From: Spodoptera frugiperda
Lineage: Eukaryota; Arthropoda; Insecta; Lepidoptera; Noctuidae
Direction: 5' to 3'
Assembly: GCF_023101765.2 (NCBI RefSeq)
Contig: NC_064237.1
Location: 6,295,649 to 6,359,648, forward strand
Length of the DNA stretch: 64,000 bases
Below the pieces are notes generated by a model, which was not told the origin of the DNA, made no database searches, and saw only the letters and a list, made by a program, of their open reading frames with translations. The translations under genes were made by a program, and so were the position numbers. This document shows, in pieces, positions 35,801 through 49,071 of the stretch. Within the stretch, counting starts at the first letter, position 1, and each line of letters opens with the position of its first letter.

Positions 35801-37975
35801 GTAGACAATTTACTTTTAAGCTGAACAAAATCCCTTTTTATGCTATCATTGTTGTTCGTAACATGTTCAAAGAATAGCTTTGACAAATAAAACCAATCGT
35901 TTGAAGTCAATTTTCCATCTGTGTCGAGATAAAAGGCTTTAGGCATGTTGTGTCATGTTTCGATTGACTAGGCTTTTAGTGGGACATGGAATTGTACGTC
36001 ACTTCTACGTATTTATTTAGACTTGTAGACTAGTCGAGTTCGTTTTTAAATATTGACATCTCAGTTAAACTACATTTAACACTAGTACAATGTTTTCTTT
36101 TTATATTTATTTTTGAATCAGAAACTAATAGCTTGAACGTTTTGTTCTATTTCTACATTTATAAATCAGAGCAGAATTGTAGAAGCTTGCGAACAGTTGG
36201 TAATGGTTTTCGTTTTTGATAAAAGTTTAGAGTTAAGTGGTGGGTGGAGTTGTGTGATATGTTTATTTTATGTTATTAATCTTCTTGCTTACGTCTTCAT
36301 AAAAGATATAGATTTTAGAAACGATGTAGGGCTTAGAAATCTTATCTATTTCACCTCTAAATGTTGTAAGTAGTGAGCTGGGCATATCAATGATGAAACA
36401 GAATTAAATTGGTTCTACGATTTATTAACGTCTAAACTTCATTAGTCGAATAAGAAAAATTTTAGAAATTAAGTATGGTATTCATATACAGCGTGGTGAT
36501 TAATACTCAAATCTTCTTCATTTCTTTGGTCAGCAATACCTACTTGTATATAGGCTGTTGATGTGATTCATACATATGTCAGACTAAAAATGTAAATACC
36601 TTTTATGTAAGTAACTGTTCAGGGAATAACACGTGTGCTACATATGTACGAATGGATCGATTTTACCGTAAAATTTCCTTCCATTTTCCACTTCCACCAG
36701 CATCAGGCTACAGCCTATTTTGCATAAAAAGAAAATCGACGACAGTTACCGAACCTTGTTGGTTTCGGTGGCTGTATTCAAAGAATTCCTGGCTTTTTGT
36801 CGGTTACATTTGAAAACGGAGCCGTAGTGAACGGCTGTTAGAACATTTTTGTAAGTCTTATTTTTAGGTGTACTATGATAATTGCTGTGAGTTTGGAATA
36901 GAAGAAAGAGAAGGGTATAGGAATATTCTTTTACTTGTAAATTAAATTGTGTGAATAAATGGAGTGTTTTTGTAAAGAGTTACTATTATTTTTTATGGTA
37001 TTAGCCGGTAAATCACGGATCACCTCATAATAAGCAATTGTCGTTGCCCAAATGGACACCCAAAACAGGAAGGCGTTAGAAATTTAAGGGTTGTTGGTGA
37101 ATCAGGGATAGGAAAGAGGGTAATTGGGCCTCCGGTAACCTCACTCACATAACAAAACACAACGCAAACGTTATTTCACGTCGGTTTTCTGCGAGGCCGT
37201 GGTATCACTCCGGTCCAGCTAGCCCATTCATGCCGAAGCATGACTCTTCCACACTTATACTATTCATTTACTTTTATTCAATGTAGACATCTTCTCTAAA
37301 TACAAAATTTGTTTTACAAAATATGCCTTACTCCTAATTAGGAATGATAACATTTAGAATTTAATTGTACTATAAAAGGGTCACTCGTTACTTAAATTTT
37401 GATACAATTAATTCTCCATTCTAGGGACCATTAATAAACATGTGTATTATTCTTTAGAAATACAATAAACATAACCAGTGATTAAACGAAACCAACCAAT
37501 AAACATCTAGAACTATTGCCTACACTATATTTGCGTTAACTTTCAAACTTCTACTGGATCTATTTAATGGCCTCAGACGTCTAATTGGATGTAGTTCTGA
37601 CGTTAACTGCTGTGTGTTCGTTATACAAAAGTTTTTCTACTATTTTTTTTTTATACCCAACACAATTTCAGCTCAGTTCCAAAAAGTATTCTAATTGCTT
37701 CGGTCGAATTATTCGTTGTAATTAGTTTGGTAAATGCTGTTCTCGTTTTTGTTTCTTTTTTTTTCGGTATTCGTGGTCGAGGGTCGTGTTTGCGTTTGTT
37801 TTGAAAATAGAAAGGTTTTTATAGTGCTCCCTTGCAGCAGTTACCGTTATGTAACTGCTGTATACTTTTTGTATTGTGCTTTGTTATTGCTTTTGTTATA
37901 TTTATTTTTCATACGTTGTATATTTATATAGTCTGAACCCATGGTTTTGGACTATACTCTGTTAATATCTGATCT
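32876..37975. other. AT-rich non-coding sequence
   Basis: About 5 kb without a supportable gene. Positions 36992-37262 hold a diverged SINE-like repeat (ggtaaatcacggatcacctc, 'aatttaagggttgttggtga', 'gtggtatcactccggtc') related to 30458-30575 and 9990-10060. Short ORFs have no recognisable features. Confidence 0.5.
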
Positions 37976-38180
37976 GCGACTGCCGGTCAAGCGGTATCGG
38001 GTTCGATTCCCGGGTCAGGCAAAGTATTACTAGGCTTTTTTTCGATTTCCGAAAATTTTGTATATTGCAGTAGGCTCATTGGCTCACCCTTATTACATGG
38101 GACTAGCAAATAGCACAAATGGTGAAAAATGTATGTAGGTATATTGTACAGCGGCATTACGTGCCGCAAAGTGCACCTCC
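37976..38180 (+). repeat. tRNA-derived SINE, first family
   Basis: The head is partly lost, but a perfect B box (gggttcgattcccgggtca) is followed by 'ggcaaagtattactaggctt', the 'taggctcattggctcacc' body and 'gcggcattacgtgccg'. The copy is somewhat shortened at the 3' end. Confidence 0.8.
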
Positions 38181-40586
38181 ATTAATAGTTTGCTATGGCA
38201 ATCAACTATTTGTAAGACAAGTTGAGTTTTTAATAAAAGGCAAGGTGTTCGAAACTAAAATAGCAACAAAGTTAACAGGTATATCTTACAGCTAAAATAA
38301 CCGTTCCTCTTTTAAAATTAAAAGGCACCTCCACTTACTTAAATAAAACTAAGAATTACTAAAGAGTCAGATCTTAAGACCCACGCTAAAAGCATTCTTA
38401 AGAAAGACATTAATTTCGTTTAAACAGACGGTAACGGGGACGTTCTCTAATTGTATAACGTTAAAGACCAAATTCGATTAGCAGGAGTTGGATATAAATG
38501 TCACAGATACCTTCGTGCTATAATGGGGCTATGATAGTTCTAACACTGGGCGGTAAGGGCTGTTACAGCCAAATTGGCCAGTGCGACAAATGAAACCAAT
38601 ATTGGCAAAGTGGTAATGAAATCTCGTAATTGGAATATTGGTCGTTGGCGAGCATTGGACCAATTTACACGGATATTATGTTGGCTCTCTGTTATTTGTT
38701 GGTGCGAGTATTGTTTGGAATTAGGTGTTGAAATTCATGTTACAATATTACAAATATGATTGACTCATATCTGAGTGGCTGTAAATGAGACTGTCAAACG
38801 TGCTAGTCGCAAAATACCTAATCAGATGACTCTGAGTTCCATAGGGCATGGACGTCGACAAATATCATCATGTTTGTTTCTTTATCAAACAAGCTTTCCT
38901 ACAATTTACCATTTCAAAAATTTATTAAACATATATCTTATGATTTTTGATAAAAAATAGTTACATAAAAAGTATCGAATTGAGAAAATATATTTCCGAA
39001 CTGCCGCTCATAATTTTCATTTGACAATCCGGTGGGAGCAAACTGGCACCGTGCCAGACTTATTTTCATAAATATTATTATTCGTTATATTAATAATACG
39101 TGGGGGACTACAATAATAATAGGTCGGTGTCAACAGAATACATCATGAATTAATTTCCGAATTATTTTAAGCCAGCACTGTATTTTACTCGCATTAATGC
39201 ATTTGTGCGCAACGTTGACGTGTAAATATGTCAGTTATCAAATTAGAGGCTTGAAATAATAATGCTCATTAAAATAAACCGTGTTGTGATGGCGCAGAGA
39301 CTAGATTACTAACCAAACCTTCCCGCCGAAATAGACACGAATGTGACTAGACTAGGCAGCTATAATGACCTGCGGAATACCTAGCGGGCTTACGGGGGCT
39401 GCGGTTCGAAAAGCAGTAGTAGTAACGGGGTGGTTTTTAGTCAGTAAGAGTCTGATACACCTTCTCGCGTTGCTCAAGGCGGGAGAAGACATTGGAAGAT
39501 ATCTCCACCTAAAAAATAAGGAACCTATAATCTCCAAACTGACTGTCAAGCATAAAAATTATCAGCTTATTACCTCATTATTTGATATACCTAATCATGT
39601 AATCAAATTCAAAACTTACATTACCAAGCATAAAATCAATAAGACAACTAACAAGGGTCCAAACAAGAAGAATCGAAGCCAACAGTAAATGGTCAATCAT
39701 TAGATTTGCTGGCTGCAAGCAAACTTATACTGGCTGCTAAGATCTAAAGTTTCCGCGCAGCTGTAGCTTCTGCATCGAACTACGTCTGCAGCTGACGTTC
39801 AGTTTAAATGCAGAGTTTACTTGTAGCCTATTTGTTGATTTGGTTTATTAACTAAATAGAAATGTTTTGTTTGAAGAACGAATCTAAGTGCGATTACGAA
39901 ATATTTGATCCCATTCGGAATTCCCTATCGCGATTACACGAGTTTTGCGTTAAATGTAACTTTCACCCTGAATAAGTTAAAAACAGTTATTATGTAACTG
40001 TATGCTGCTATAGGATTTAAGTGTAGTTGATATTTTTCAGTATAACATTCCTGCATATTCTATAATACAATCGCGAGATTTGCGGTTTTGTATGATTTTT
40101 TTTTTTGCAAATGATCATAATATTTCAGTAAATTACAAAATAATAATGAGATTATAAGATAAACATTTAATTTTAAAGAATTCTATCTAAAGTTATGCGG
40201 ACGAAGTTGGAGGCAGAAGCTTGTTTTTTAATGAATTTCAAGTAGTTTACTATGAGTTTACTAGTTTCATATTATTTTACGTTAGTATTCTCCATATCAC
40301 ACAAAAATCTTGTAGATTTTTCGACTGAGATTATTCTCGCAAAGAATGAACGAGATTTCGAGATTTGTATTTCCGAGATCGAGATTGCATTTCCTAATAA
40401 GGACTAATATTATCAAAAAAATAGATAGAGGATACAATAGATCCTCTGGATATCAAGGATAAAAAAATTACACATACCGTATACTTTGCCTTTGCCTTGC
40501 AGTGGGACGATCATGGCTGAAATCTAAATCTAATACCGTATATATACATTAATCCTGTACCTGGGTAATGTCAAGATGCGTTATAA
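38181..40586. other. Non-coding sequence with repeat fragments
   Basis: Positions 39363-39500 are one of four copies of a repeat marked by 'cggttcgaaaagcag' and 'acggggtggtttttagtcag' (others at 54395, 57184, 59104). Around 40487-40525 is a short RTE-like 3' end (gccttgcagtgggacgatca). No gene is supported. Confidence 0.5.
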
Positions 40587-43500
40587 TCTTATATATAAAA
40601 ATGAATCGCTAAAAGTGTTGGTAAGCGCATAACTCTACAACGCGTAGACCAATTTGGCCAATTCTTTTTTTGTAATATTTGTCGATGTTCAAGGATGGTT
40701 TTTACGGCGAGAAAATATCAAATAATTGACGGAAAAACCCTAAAAACTGCCCTTTTCTTTATCCCATACAAACGTTTTCTAACTAATACGTAGAGTCAAT
40801 TTGAGCTTTATTGCTATTGGATAAAGTTCATATTGCTATTGGATACTAAAAAACAAATGCTATTGGATAAGTGTGCGTTGGAGACTTGGAGCACAGAATC
40901 CCTACTAATATTATAAATGCGAAAGTAACTCTGTCTGTCTGTAATTACGCTTTCACGCCTAAACCAGTGAACCGATTTTGATCAAATTTGGTACTGAGAT
41001 AGAATAGACCTTACTTGATACTTTTCATTGCAAAAAAAATGCGGAGAATGGGTAAAAATAGGGGATAAATGGTCATTTGGAAATTCGTCATTTTATAAGC
41101 TGTAACAGTAAAACTTTGTATTTAGATACTTAATGAGGAACGAAAGAACATGGGCTACTTTTTTTGCAAAAAAATAGGAGAGAATGGGTAAAAAGAGGAG
41201 ATGACTGTTCATATGTAAATTCGTCATTTTAAAAGCTGTAACAGTGAAACTTTGTATTTAGACACTTAAAGATAAACGAAAGGACATAGGCTTTTTAATA
41301 AAAAAGGTAGAAGGCGTAGAATGCTTGATAGAAGAGATTAATGTTTGCTTGAAAATTCGTCATTTTCGTTAATACATTGCCTGTGGCTTCACTCGCGTTC
41401 GATTCTTATTTAAATACACATATACTTATTTAAATCGCCAATATCCCTACTACCATACTAATGTTATGAATGCGAAAGTAATCCTGTTTGTGTTGAGGTT
41501 ACGCTTGCACGAATGTTTTTTTTTTTTGGAATATAACAACGAAACAATGTATTTTTTATTGATAGGCAATATATAGGAAATTAAAGGATAATAATATAGA
41601 TAACCTTGGCTACTTTTCATCATGATTATAAAATGATGAATCGGCGGTCGTGGTTTCTTTGGAATACATATCTTTAAAAATGCTAACAGTAACATATTCT
41701 CAAGTAATTCACATTTTAGATGACATACGGCAGCATTTTGACCACTAACACCACTACGCGGACGAAGTTGCGGGCAAAAGCTAGATTCGATAAATTTTCA
41801 TTTGTACATGTCAAATATTTGTTGTTTCTAAATTCAAATTCTGTAAATAATGATTGACATTTATGCATAAACTATGAAAAGGGTGAATAAACAATTGTCT
41901 GTATTTTTTTTAATCTATTGAAAATGTTGAAAAGTGCTAGAAATTCCTCAAATATTAATTATGCGTGCGTTCAGAAATAATGACAAATTATCAACAGTTA
42001 CGCGTGTGTTCAGAAATTTATTTTGTGTAAATTAAAGTTTCTATTCACGTTTTCGAACAAACGATGCTCTTTCAATATAGTCTATTGGTGTGAATGACAT
42101 TGACATTCGTATTGCGCGTTTTTTAAAATATGCAAAATTAAATGTATATTTTTCAATATTTCTGAAAGATTATCTTAATATTTTTTCGAGTTTTAAAGAC
42201 TAAGAAGATTTTTACTTGCTAATAAGTGTTTGTTAATCAAGGTAAGTTCACATCTTCATATTGATTTTTAGTAACTTTTGGTGACTACACAATACTACAA
42301 TTTGGTATACATGGTTATGCAGAAAATGTATGAGAGCTTTTTATTTTCAGTTGGAATTTCGTTTTTAACAATGCTACCAACCAGACGTACAAGCTTAGGC
42401 CGCAGAACTCGAAATACGGCAAGTCAAAGAAATATAAGAGCAAATCAAACTGATGAGCAACGCGAAGCGCGAAATGAACTTGAACTGAATCGATATCAAG
42501 ATAGAAATGTTGTGTTTAATCCCCACAAAGCTGCATTCAGTTATAATGTGGCAATTGATTACAGTTCAGAGCAAATTGTTGCTATTGGACTAATGAACAT
42601 TGTGTGTCCACATTGGGATTGAAATTCAAAAATGAAGCCTCTGGATTGTGTTGCGCCAGCGAGCAAGTCGAATTGACGCCATTGGTACCGCCACCAGAGC
42701 CACTACATTCATTGGTTAATTTTTTTACTCATATCCAGCAGTACAATAATTGCTTTCAAATGACATCATTTGGGGCAACAAAAGTTATACGAGACAATTT
42801 TATGCCTACTTTTAGTAAGTATAATGGCAAACGTTTTTTTTTTTAGTTTTAAAACCATGTAGCTGGTGCAAAATATGTCGAGTCAGTGATGTGTTTATTT
42901 TGTAAACAATAAGTCAAATACATAATAATAGTCTTTAATCCGAAGACTTAATCAGCAACATTTTATAACATGTTGTATTTTATAGTGGCATGAGCAAGGT
43001 GTTCTTGGTAAAGCCTACTGCCTAAAGCTGCCGTGGAAGGCTGTTTAATGTCGAGGTTTAAAGTAGTTTTAATTTGAAATGATGTAAAGTATTGTGGCAG
43101 TATTTTGCGAGCCACATGGTGGTACAATTTGCTATACAATTACCTGTATACATATTTATATTCTTGCAGATTCAGGGATTCAAATATATCATCAAACAGG
43201 TTCCTTATTGCCAGTGCCTGTTGAAGACTATACATTTTTGCAAATATATTTTATGGACAATTCAGCAAGAGAAGTCGATCAGCGTTGCGCACACAACAAC
43301 TCAGTAAAAAGATCCATTGTGATGAACAACTTCAAACATTTTTCCATCAAATCAACACAATGAATTAGTTGCATTATTCACAAATGCATTAGACCGCATG
43401 CCATCAGATAATCACAAAATTGTCATCAGAGCCGATAAGGCGCCTGCAGGACAAAATGCTGGACATTTTAATGTGCCAACAATTGATAAAGAGCGCGCGT

Positions 43501-43759
43501 GGTATTTAACTCAGTGTTTACTTAAAAATGCCAAGTTCTTCAATAGCGATTTGTAAAAATAGTAGTGAAATTATTGAATCCTATGGAATAAACACTATTA
43601 TGAAAATATATTTTGTTTTCTATTAAATTAGTAAAGTCCTTTTCAGGTATAGTGAGATCAGGAAATTATGAATTCATTTATATATGGAGGATATTATACA
43701 AAATAAAGTAGAGCATCATTGCTACGCGAAGGCGGTACGAAGTTCGCTGGGTCAGCTAG
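40587..43759 (+). mobile_element. Helitron, copy 1 (plus orientation)
   Basis: This rolling-circle element starts TCTTATATATAAAAATG and ends ...GGGTCAGCTAG, matching the 5'-TC and CTRR-3' rule. It is flanked by A on the left and T on the right, the usual Helitron target. A 5-bp-stem hairpin (GCGAA 43726-43730 with TTCGC 43743-43747) sits about 12 nt before the CTAG end. The interior holds tandem repeats of roughly 140 bp (41031-41290), the phrase 'gctattggata' three times, and remnants of the Rep/helicase N-terminus, but no HUH nuclease or helicase. It is therefore non-autonomous. Confidence 0.88.
42371..43504 (+). pseudogene. Helitron Rep/helicase, N-terminal remnant (copy 1)
   Basis: The first ATG (42371) opens a frame with the basic leader LPTRRTSLGRRTRN, typical of insect Helitron helicase-like proteins. 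After ...CPHWD the frame shifts near 42620 into GLCCASEQVELTPLVPPPEP and YNNCFQMTSFGA. After a non-coding gap it resumes at 43094-43363 (IYHQTGSLLPVPVEDYTFLQ, EVDQRC). Then another frame carries LFTNALDRMPSDNHKIVIRA and PAGQNAGHFN. All belong to the helitron_like_N region; the replication-initiator HUH motif and Pif1-type helicase are absent. At least two frameshifts and a deletion make it dead. Confidence 0.85.
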
Positions 43760-43810
43760 TGATAGATAAAATATTACTTAATAAAAAATAAGTATGCATT
43801 ACGACATTTT

Positions 43811-44026
43811 GACTGCACGGTTGGTGCGGTGGCTGGGCAACCGGCTGCCAAAAAAGGTGTAGCGGGTTCGATTCCCGCACGGTAGCAATTCTTTGTGTGA
43901 TTCAACTAAGTAATTGTTGTTTCGGGTAAAATGGGGGTCATGTGTATGTGAAATGTATGTTTGTAAAAGCACCCACGACTCAGGAGAAAATCCTATGTGT
44001 GGGGCAACGTTTAAAAAAAAAAAAAA
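43811..44026 (+). repeat. tRNA-derived SINE, second family, full-length
   Basis: The head (gactgcacggttggtgcggt...ggctgggcaaccggctgc) is tRNA-like, with a B box ggttcgattcccgc near 43866. The body reads 'tgtgtgattcaactaagtaa', 'ttgtttcgggtaaaatgggg' and 'agcacccacgactcaggaga', ending in an A-run of about 15. It is the most complete copy of this family here. Confidence 0.8.
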
Positions 44027-44283
44027 GACTTTTTTCAGTATGTAAGTCAGTCCAAGAGAAAATAAGTAGCTTTCGTGAAAATACACAGAAACATTAATTA
44101 TTATTAATATGCATACACCGTTACGTCGTTCAGTGTTTTCCGCGTAATAATGTAAAATTGAAATTCTTTTACATGTATTCATTTACTCGTATATTTTCAT
44201 TTAGGTGATGTGTGTGCTGTTTTCATTTTAATGGACATGTTAAAGGACTTTTCGTAGTAAGAATACAATACTATGTAATGGTA

Positions 44284-44700
44284 TTATTCAATTAACAATG
44301 TGTTAGTATTGTTAGGTATATTATTTCTTTGAGAAATTGAGTTATTGGTATTGTTATTGTTATTACCCCAATCGGAGACCACCTTCAAGGACGAGTTCAA
44401 TCGTTTGACCATAGATTCTCTTAAAGACTTGATCTGTACCGCTAGTCCGCGCATCGGACACATACCTTTCAAAAGTACTGTGCTGTCATCTGCATACCTA
44501 AAGATACCGGGCTTAAGCAGGTCGTTGATGTGCAGCAAATTGGTCAGACGAGCAGCCATCAATGACTACTTGGATTGACCGATCCCTCTCAGTCTGCAAT
44601 CCATCTGCACAAATCAGCGGGAAGTCCATATGCAGGAAGCTTGCCGACAAGGCTGTCTTGCCAAACCCTGTCAAAGGCCTTCGATATATTGAGTAAGACC
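44284..44700 (-). pseudogene. Jockey/CR1-like LINE reverse transcriptase fragment
   Basis: Minus-strand pieces read, in shifting frames, SKAFDRVWQDSLVGKLPAYG, LPADLCRWI, then HINDLLKPGIFRYADDSTVL and VKRLNSSLKVVSDWG. YADD is the RT catalytic box. The order matches palm motifs of jockey/CR1-type LINE RT. Several frameshifts and a low-complexity Asn run after SDWG show it is dead and truncated on both sides. Confidence 0.82.
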
Positions 44701-45619
44701 ATTTGTGGATCATACAAAGAGTCGTTCCGTGCGGGAATCAGAACCCGCTACACGTTTGTGTTTCAAGTGTCCATGGGCAGCGGCGATTGCTTACCATCAG
44801 GTGTACGTCTGCTCGTTTACGTCGTATTCCATAAAATAAAAAATATAAAATATGTAAGCTAAATCAAAACATTCAACCCACTCAAAAATGTCACATCCAA
44901 AATATTCTAACTCTGCAAACACAAAACCATTTGAAAACATGTGTCAGAAACACAAGAATCATAATCTAATTCGCGGCAGTCCCCGGGGCACAATTTCGGT
45001 AAGTGCAGCGATGTCACAGATAAAACATAACAAAGAGGGAAACTAATGCAATTTCCTTCGTGCAGGAGTTATGCAATTGTTTAGTTATTAAAGGATCGTT
45101 TATCTAGGAATTACGTGTTCTATAACGCAATTTCTAGATAAAACCTATTTTGCACCCTAAATTCAAGTCATTAGAGTTATTCACATCGAAGTGGATACAA
45201 TAATCTACCAATTTATTACATTTGAAATTTAATTAATAAGGGGAGGTTATAATCATACAAATCTACTTTTTTTTTCGATTCTTCAACACTTATCGGACTC
45301 TTAATGCAAGCTGCATTTATGGTGCTTTTAATTCAATACAATGGGTATACATTATAATATTGTCCATTTAGCAATCGTATGTAACTTCACCATGCGGTCT
45401 CACTCGTGTTCAAGATTTTATCTAATGTAGTAAAAAGTATTTTCTTAGTTATACTGACGCATCAACATTTAATGATTAATTAAACTATTCTTTTATAACG
45501 ATTTTGTTCCGAAAACTATTGCTAAACATATAGCGGTTAATCATTAATCATAACAAGAAAACGTGAAATAACAAGAAGATGCTCCGCATATCGAGGAATA
45601 CTGAGTTCTTTATTACTTA

Positions 45620-48600
45620 CTAGCTGACCCAGCGAACTTCGTACCGCCTTCGCGTAGCAATGATGCTCTACTTTATTTTGTATAGCTGAGCTATGTATGA
45701 GTCCCTATTCAATTTGAACTGGAATCTATAATATCCTCCATATAAAAATGAATCCATAATTTCCTGATCTCACTATACCTGAAAAGGACTTTACTAATTT
45801 AATAGAAAACAAAATATATTTTCATAATAGTGTTTATTCCATAGGATTCAATAATTTCACTACTATTTTTACAAATCGCTATTGAAGAACTTGGCATTTT
45901 TAAGTAAACACTGAGTTAAATACCACGCGCGCTCTTTATCAATTGTTGGCACATTAAAATGTCCAGCATTTTGTCCTGCAGGCGCCTTATCGGCTCTGAT
46001 GACAATTTTGTGATTATCTGATGGCATGCGGTCTAATGCATTTGTGAATAATGCAACTAATTCATTGTGTTGATTTGATGGAAAAATGTTTGAAGTTGTT
46101 CATCACAATGGATCTTTTTACTGAGTTGTTGTGTGCGCAACGCTGATCGACTTCTCTTGCTGAATTGTCCATAAAATATATTTGCAAAAATGTATAGTCT
46201 TCAACAGGCACTGGCAATAAGGAACCTGTTTGATGATATATTTGAATCCCTGAATCTGCAAGAATATAAATATGTATACAGGTAATTGTATAGCAAATTG
46301 TACCACCATGTGGCTCGCAAAATACTGCCACAATACTTTACATCATTTCAAATTAAAACTACTTTAAACCTCGACATTAAACAGCCATCCACGGCAGCTT
46401 TAGGCAGTAGGCTTTACCAAGAACACCTTGCTCATGCCACTATAAAATACAACATGTTATAAAATGTTGCTGATTAAGTCTTCGGATTAAAGACTATTAT
46501 TATGTATTTGACTTATTGTTTACAAAATAAACACATCACTGACTCGACATATTTTGCACCAGCTACATGGTTTTAAAACTAAAAAAAAACGTTTGCCATT
46601 ATACTTACTAAAAGTAGGCATAAAATTGTCTCGTATAACTTTTGTTGCCCCAAATGATGTCATTTGAAAGCAATTATTGTACTGCTAGATATGAGTCAAA
46701 AAATTAACCAATGAATGTAGTGGCTCTGGTGGCGGTACCAATGGCGTCAATTTGACTTGGCCGCTGGCGCAACACAATCCAGAGGCTTCATTTTTGAATT
46801 TCAATCCCAATGTGGACACACAATGTTCATTAGTCCAATAGCAACAATTTGCTCTGAACTGTAATCAATTGCCACATTATAACTGAATGCAGCTTTGTGG
46901 GGATTAAACACAACATTTCTATCTTGATATCGATTCAGTTCAAGTTCATTTCGCGCTTCGCGTTGCTCATCAGTTTGATTTGCTCTTATATTTCTTTGAC
47001 TTGCCGTATTTCGAGTTCTGCGGCCTAAGCTTGTACGTCTGGTTGGTAGCATTGTTAAAAACGAAATTCCAACTGAAAATAAAAAGCTCTCATACATTTT
47101 CTGCATAACCATGTATACCAAATTGTAGTATTGTGTAGTCACCAAAAGTTACTAAAAATCAATATGAAGATGTGAACTTACCTTGATTAACAAACACTTA
47201 TTAGCAAGTAAAAATCTTCTTAGTCTTTAAAACTCGAAAAAATATTAAGATAATCTTTCAGAAATATTGAAAAATATACATTTAATTTTGCATATTTTAA
47301 AAAACGCGCAATACGAATGTCAATGTCATTCACACCAATAGACTATATTGAAAGAGCATCGTTTGTTCGAAAACGTGAATAGAAACTTTAATTTACACAA
47401 AATAAATTTCTGAACACACGCGTAACTGTTGATAATTTGTCATTATTTCTGAACGCACGCATAAATATTTGAGGAATTTCTATTAATGCTTAATGCACTT
47501 TTCAACATTTTCAATAGATTAAAAAAAATACAGACAATTGTTTATTCACCCTTTTCATAGTTTATGCATAAATGTCAATCATTATTTACAGAATTTAAAT
47601 GATAGAAACAACAAATATTTGACATGTACAAATGAAAATTTATTGAATCTAGCTTTTGCCCGCGACTTCGTCCGCGTAGTGGTGTTAGTGGTCAAAATGC
47701 TGCCGTATGTCATCTAAAATGTGAATTACTTGAGAATATGTTACTGTTAGCATTTTTAAAGATATGTATTCCATAGAAACCACGACCGCCGATTCATCAT
47801 TTTATAATCATGATGAAAAGTAGCCAAGGTTATCTATATTATTATCCTTTAATTTCCTATATATTGCCTATCAATAAAAAAATACATTGTTTCGTTGTTA
47901 TATTCCAAAAAAAAAAACATTCGTGCAAGCGTAACCTCAACACAAACAGGGTTACTTTCGCATTCATAACATTAGTATGGTAGTAGGGATATTGGCGATT
48001 TAAATAAGTATATGTGTATTTAAATAAGAATCGAACGCGAGTGAAGCCACAGGCAACGTATTAACGAAAATGACGAATTTTCAAGCAAACATTAAGCAAA
48101 CATTAATCTCCTTTTTATTAAAAAGTCTATGTTCTTTCGCTCCTCAAGTGCCTAAATACATTGTTCTACGAATTTCCATTCTCATCCCTTATTTTTTTTA
48201 TTTTTTGCAATAAAAAGTAGCCTATGTTCTTTCGTTTATCTTTAAGTGTCTAAATACAAAGTTTCACTGTTACAGCTTTTAAAATGACGAATTTACATAT
48301 GAACAGTCATCCCCTCTTTTTACCCATTCTCTCCTATTTTTTTGCAATAAAAAGTAGCCCATGTTCTTTCGTTCCTCATTAAGTATCTAAATACAAAGTT
48401 TTACTGTTACAGCTTTTAAAATGACGAATTTCCATATGACCATTTATCCCCTATTTTTACCCATTCTCCGCTATTTTTTTGCAATAAAAAGTATCAAGTA
48501 AGGTCTATTCTATCTCAGTACCAAATTTCATCAAAATCGGTTCACTGGTTTAGGCGTGAAAGCGTAATTACAGACAGACAGAGTTACTTTCGCATTTATA

Positions 48601-48925
48601 ATATTAGTAGGGATTCTGTGCTCCAAGTCTCCAACGCACACTTATCCAATAGCATTTGTTTTTTAGTATCCAATAGCAATATGAACTTTATCCAATAGCA
48701 ATAAAGCTCAAATTGACTCTACGTATTAGTTAGAAAACGTTTGTATGGGATAAAGAAAAGGGCTGTTTTTAGGGCTTTTCCGTCAATTATTTGATATTTT
48801 CTCGCCGTAAAAACCATCCTTGAACTTCGACGAATATTACAAAAAAAGAATTGGCCAAATTGGTCCACGCGTTCTCGAGTTATGCGCTTACCAACGATTT
48901 TAGCGATTCATTTTTATATATAAGA
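45620..48925 (-). mobile_element. Helitron, copy 2 (minus orientation)
   Basis: This is the inverted partner of the element at 40587. On the minus strand it starts TCTTATATATAAAAATG (right end 48925) and ends CAGCTAG (45620), followed by T. The base before TC is T rather than the usual A. It is about 130 bp longer than copy 1, including about 60 bp of extra sequence near its CTAG end (about 45690-45750) and a local duplication near 48085-48105. Elsewhere the two are very similar, with identical predicted peptides of 114, 89 and 71 residues. Confidence 0.88.
45916..47052 (-). pseudogene. Helitron Rep/helicase, N-terminal remnant (copy 2)
   Basis: It starts at the ATG at 47050-47052 and carries the same broken helitron_like_N segments as copy 1, including the frameshift after CPHWD and the same missing nuclease and helicase. 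Sharing these defects means both copies descend from an already defective master element. Confidence 0.82.
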
Positions 48926-49071
48926 AATTTTGTTAAAGGCTAGATTCTTCATTAGGATTAGTTATGTATTAGATATATGTCTCTGCAATACTTATTACTT
49001 TGTTTAATTAAAACTGTAGGTATGTTAAAGAAAACGCAATAACATAATTTTCATCTCATAGATTTATAGTA

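Larger units (their letters stand above)
43760..45619. other. Spacer between two inverted Helitrons
   Basis: These 1.86 kb contain a SINE (43811-44026), a decayed LINE RT fragment (44284-44700), a SINE scrap (44700-44765), a repeat scrap at 44771-44842 and a MITE-like segment at 45466-45555. Otherwise the sequence is unassigned. Confidence 0.6.
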
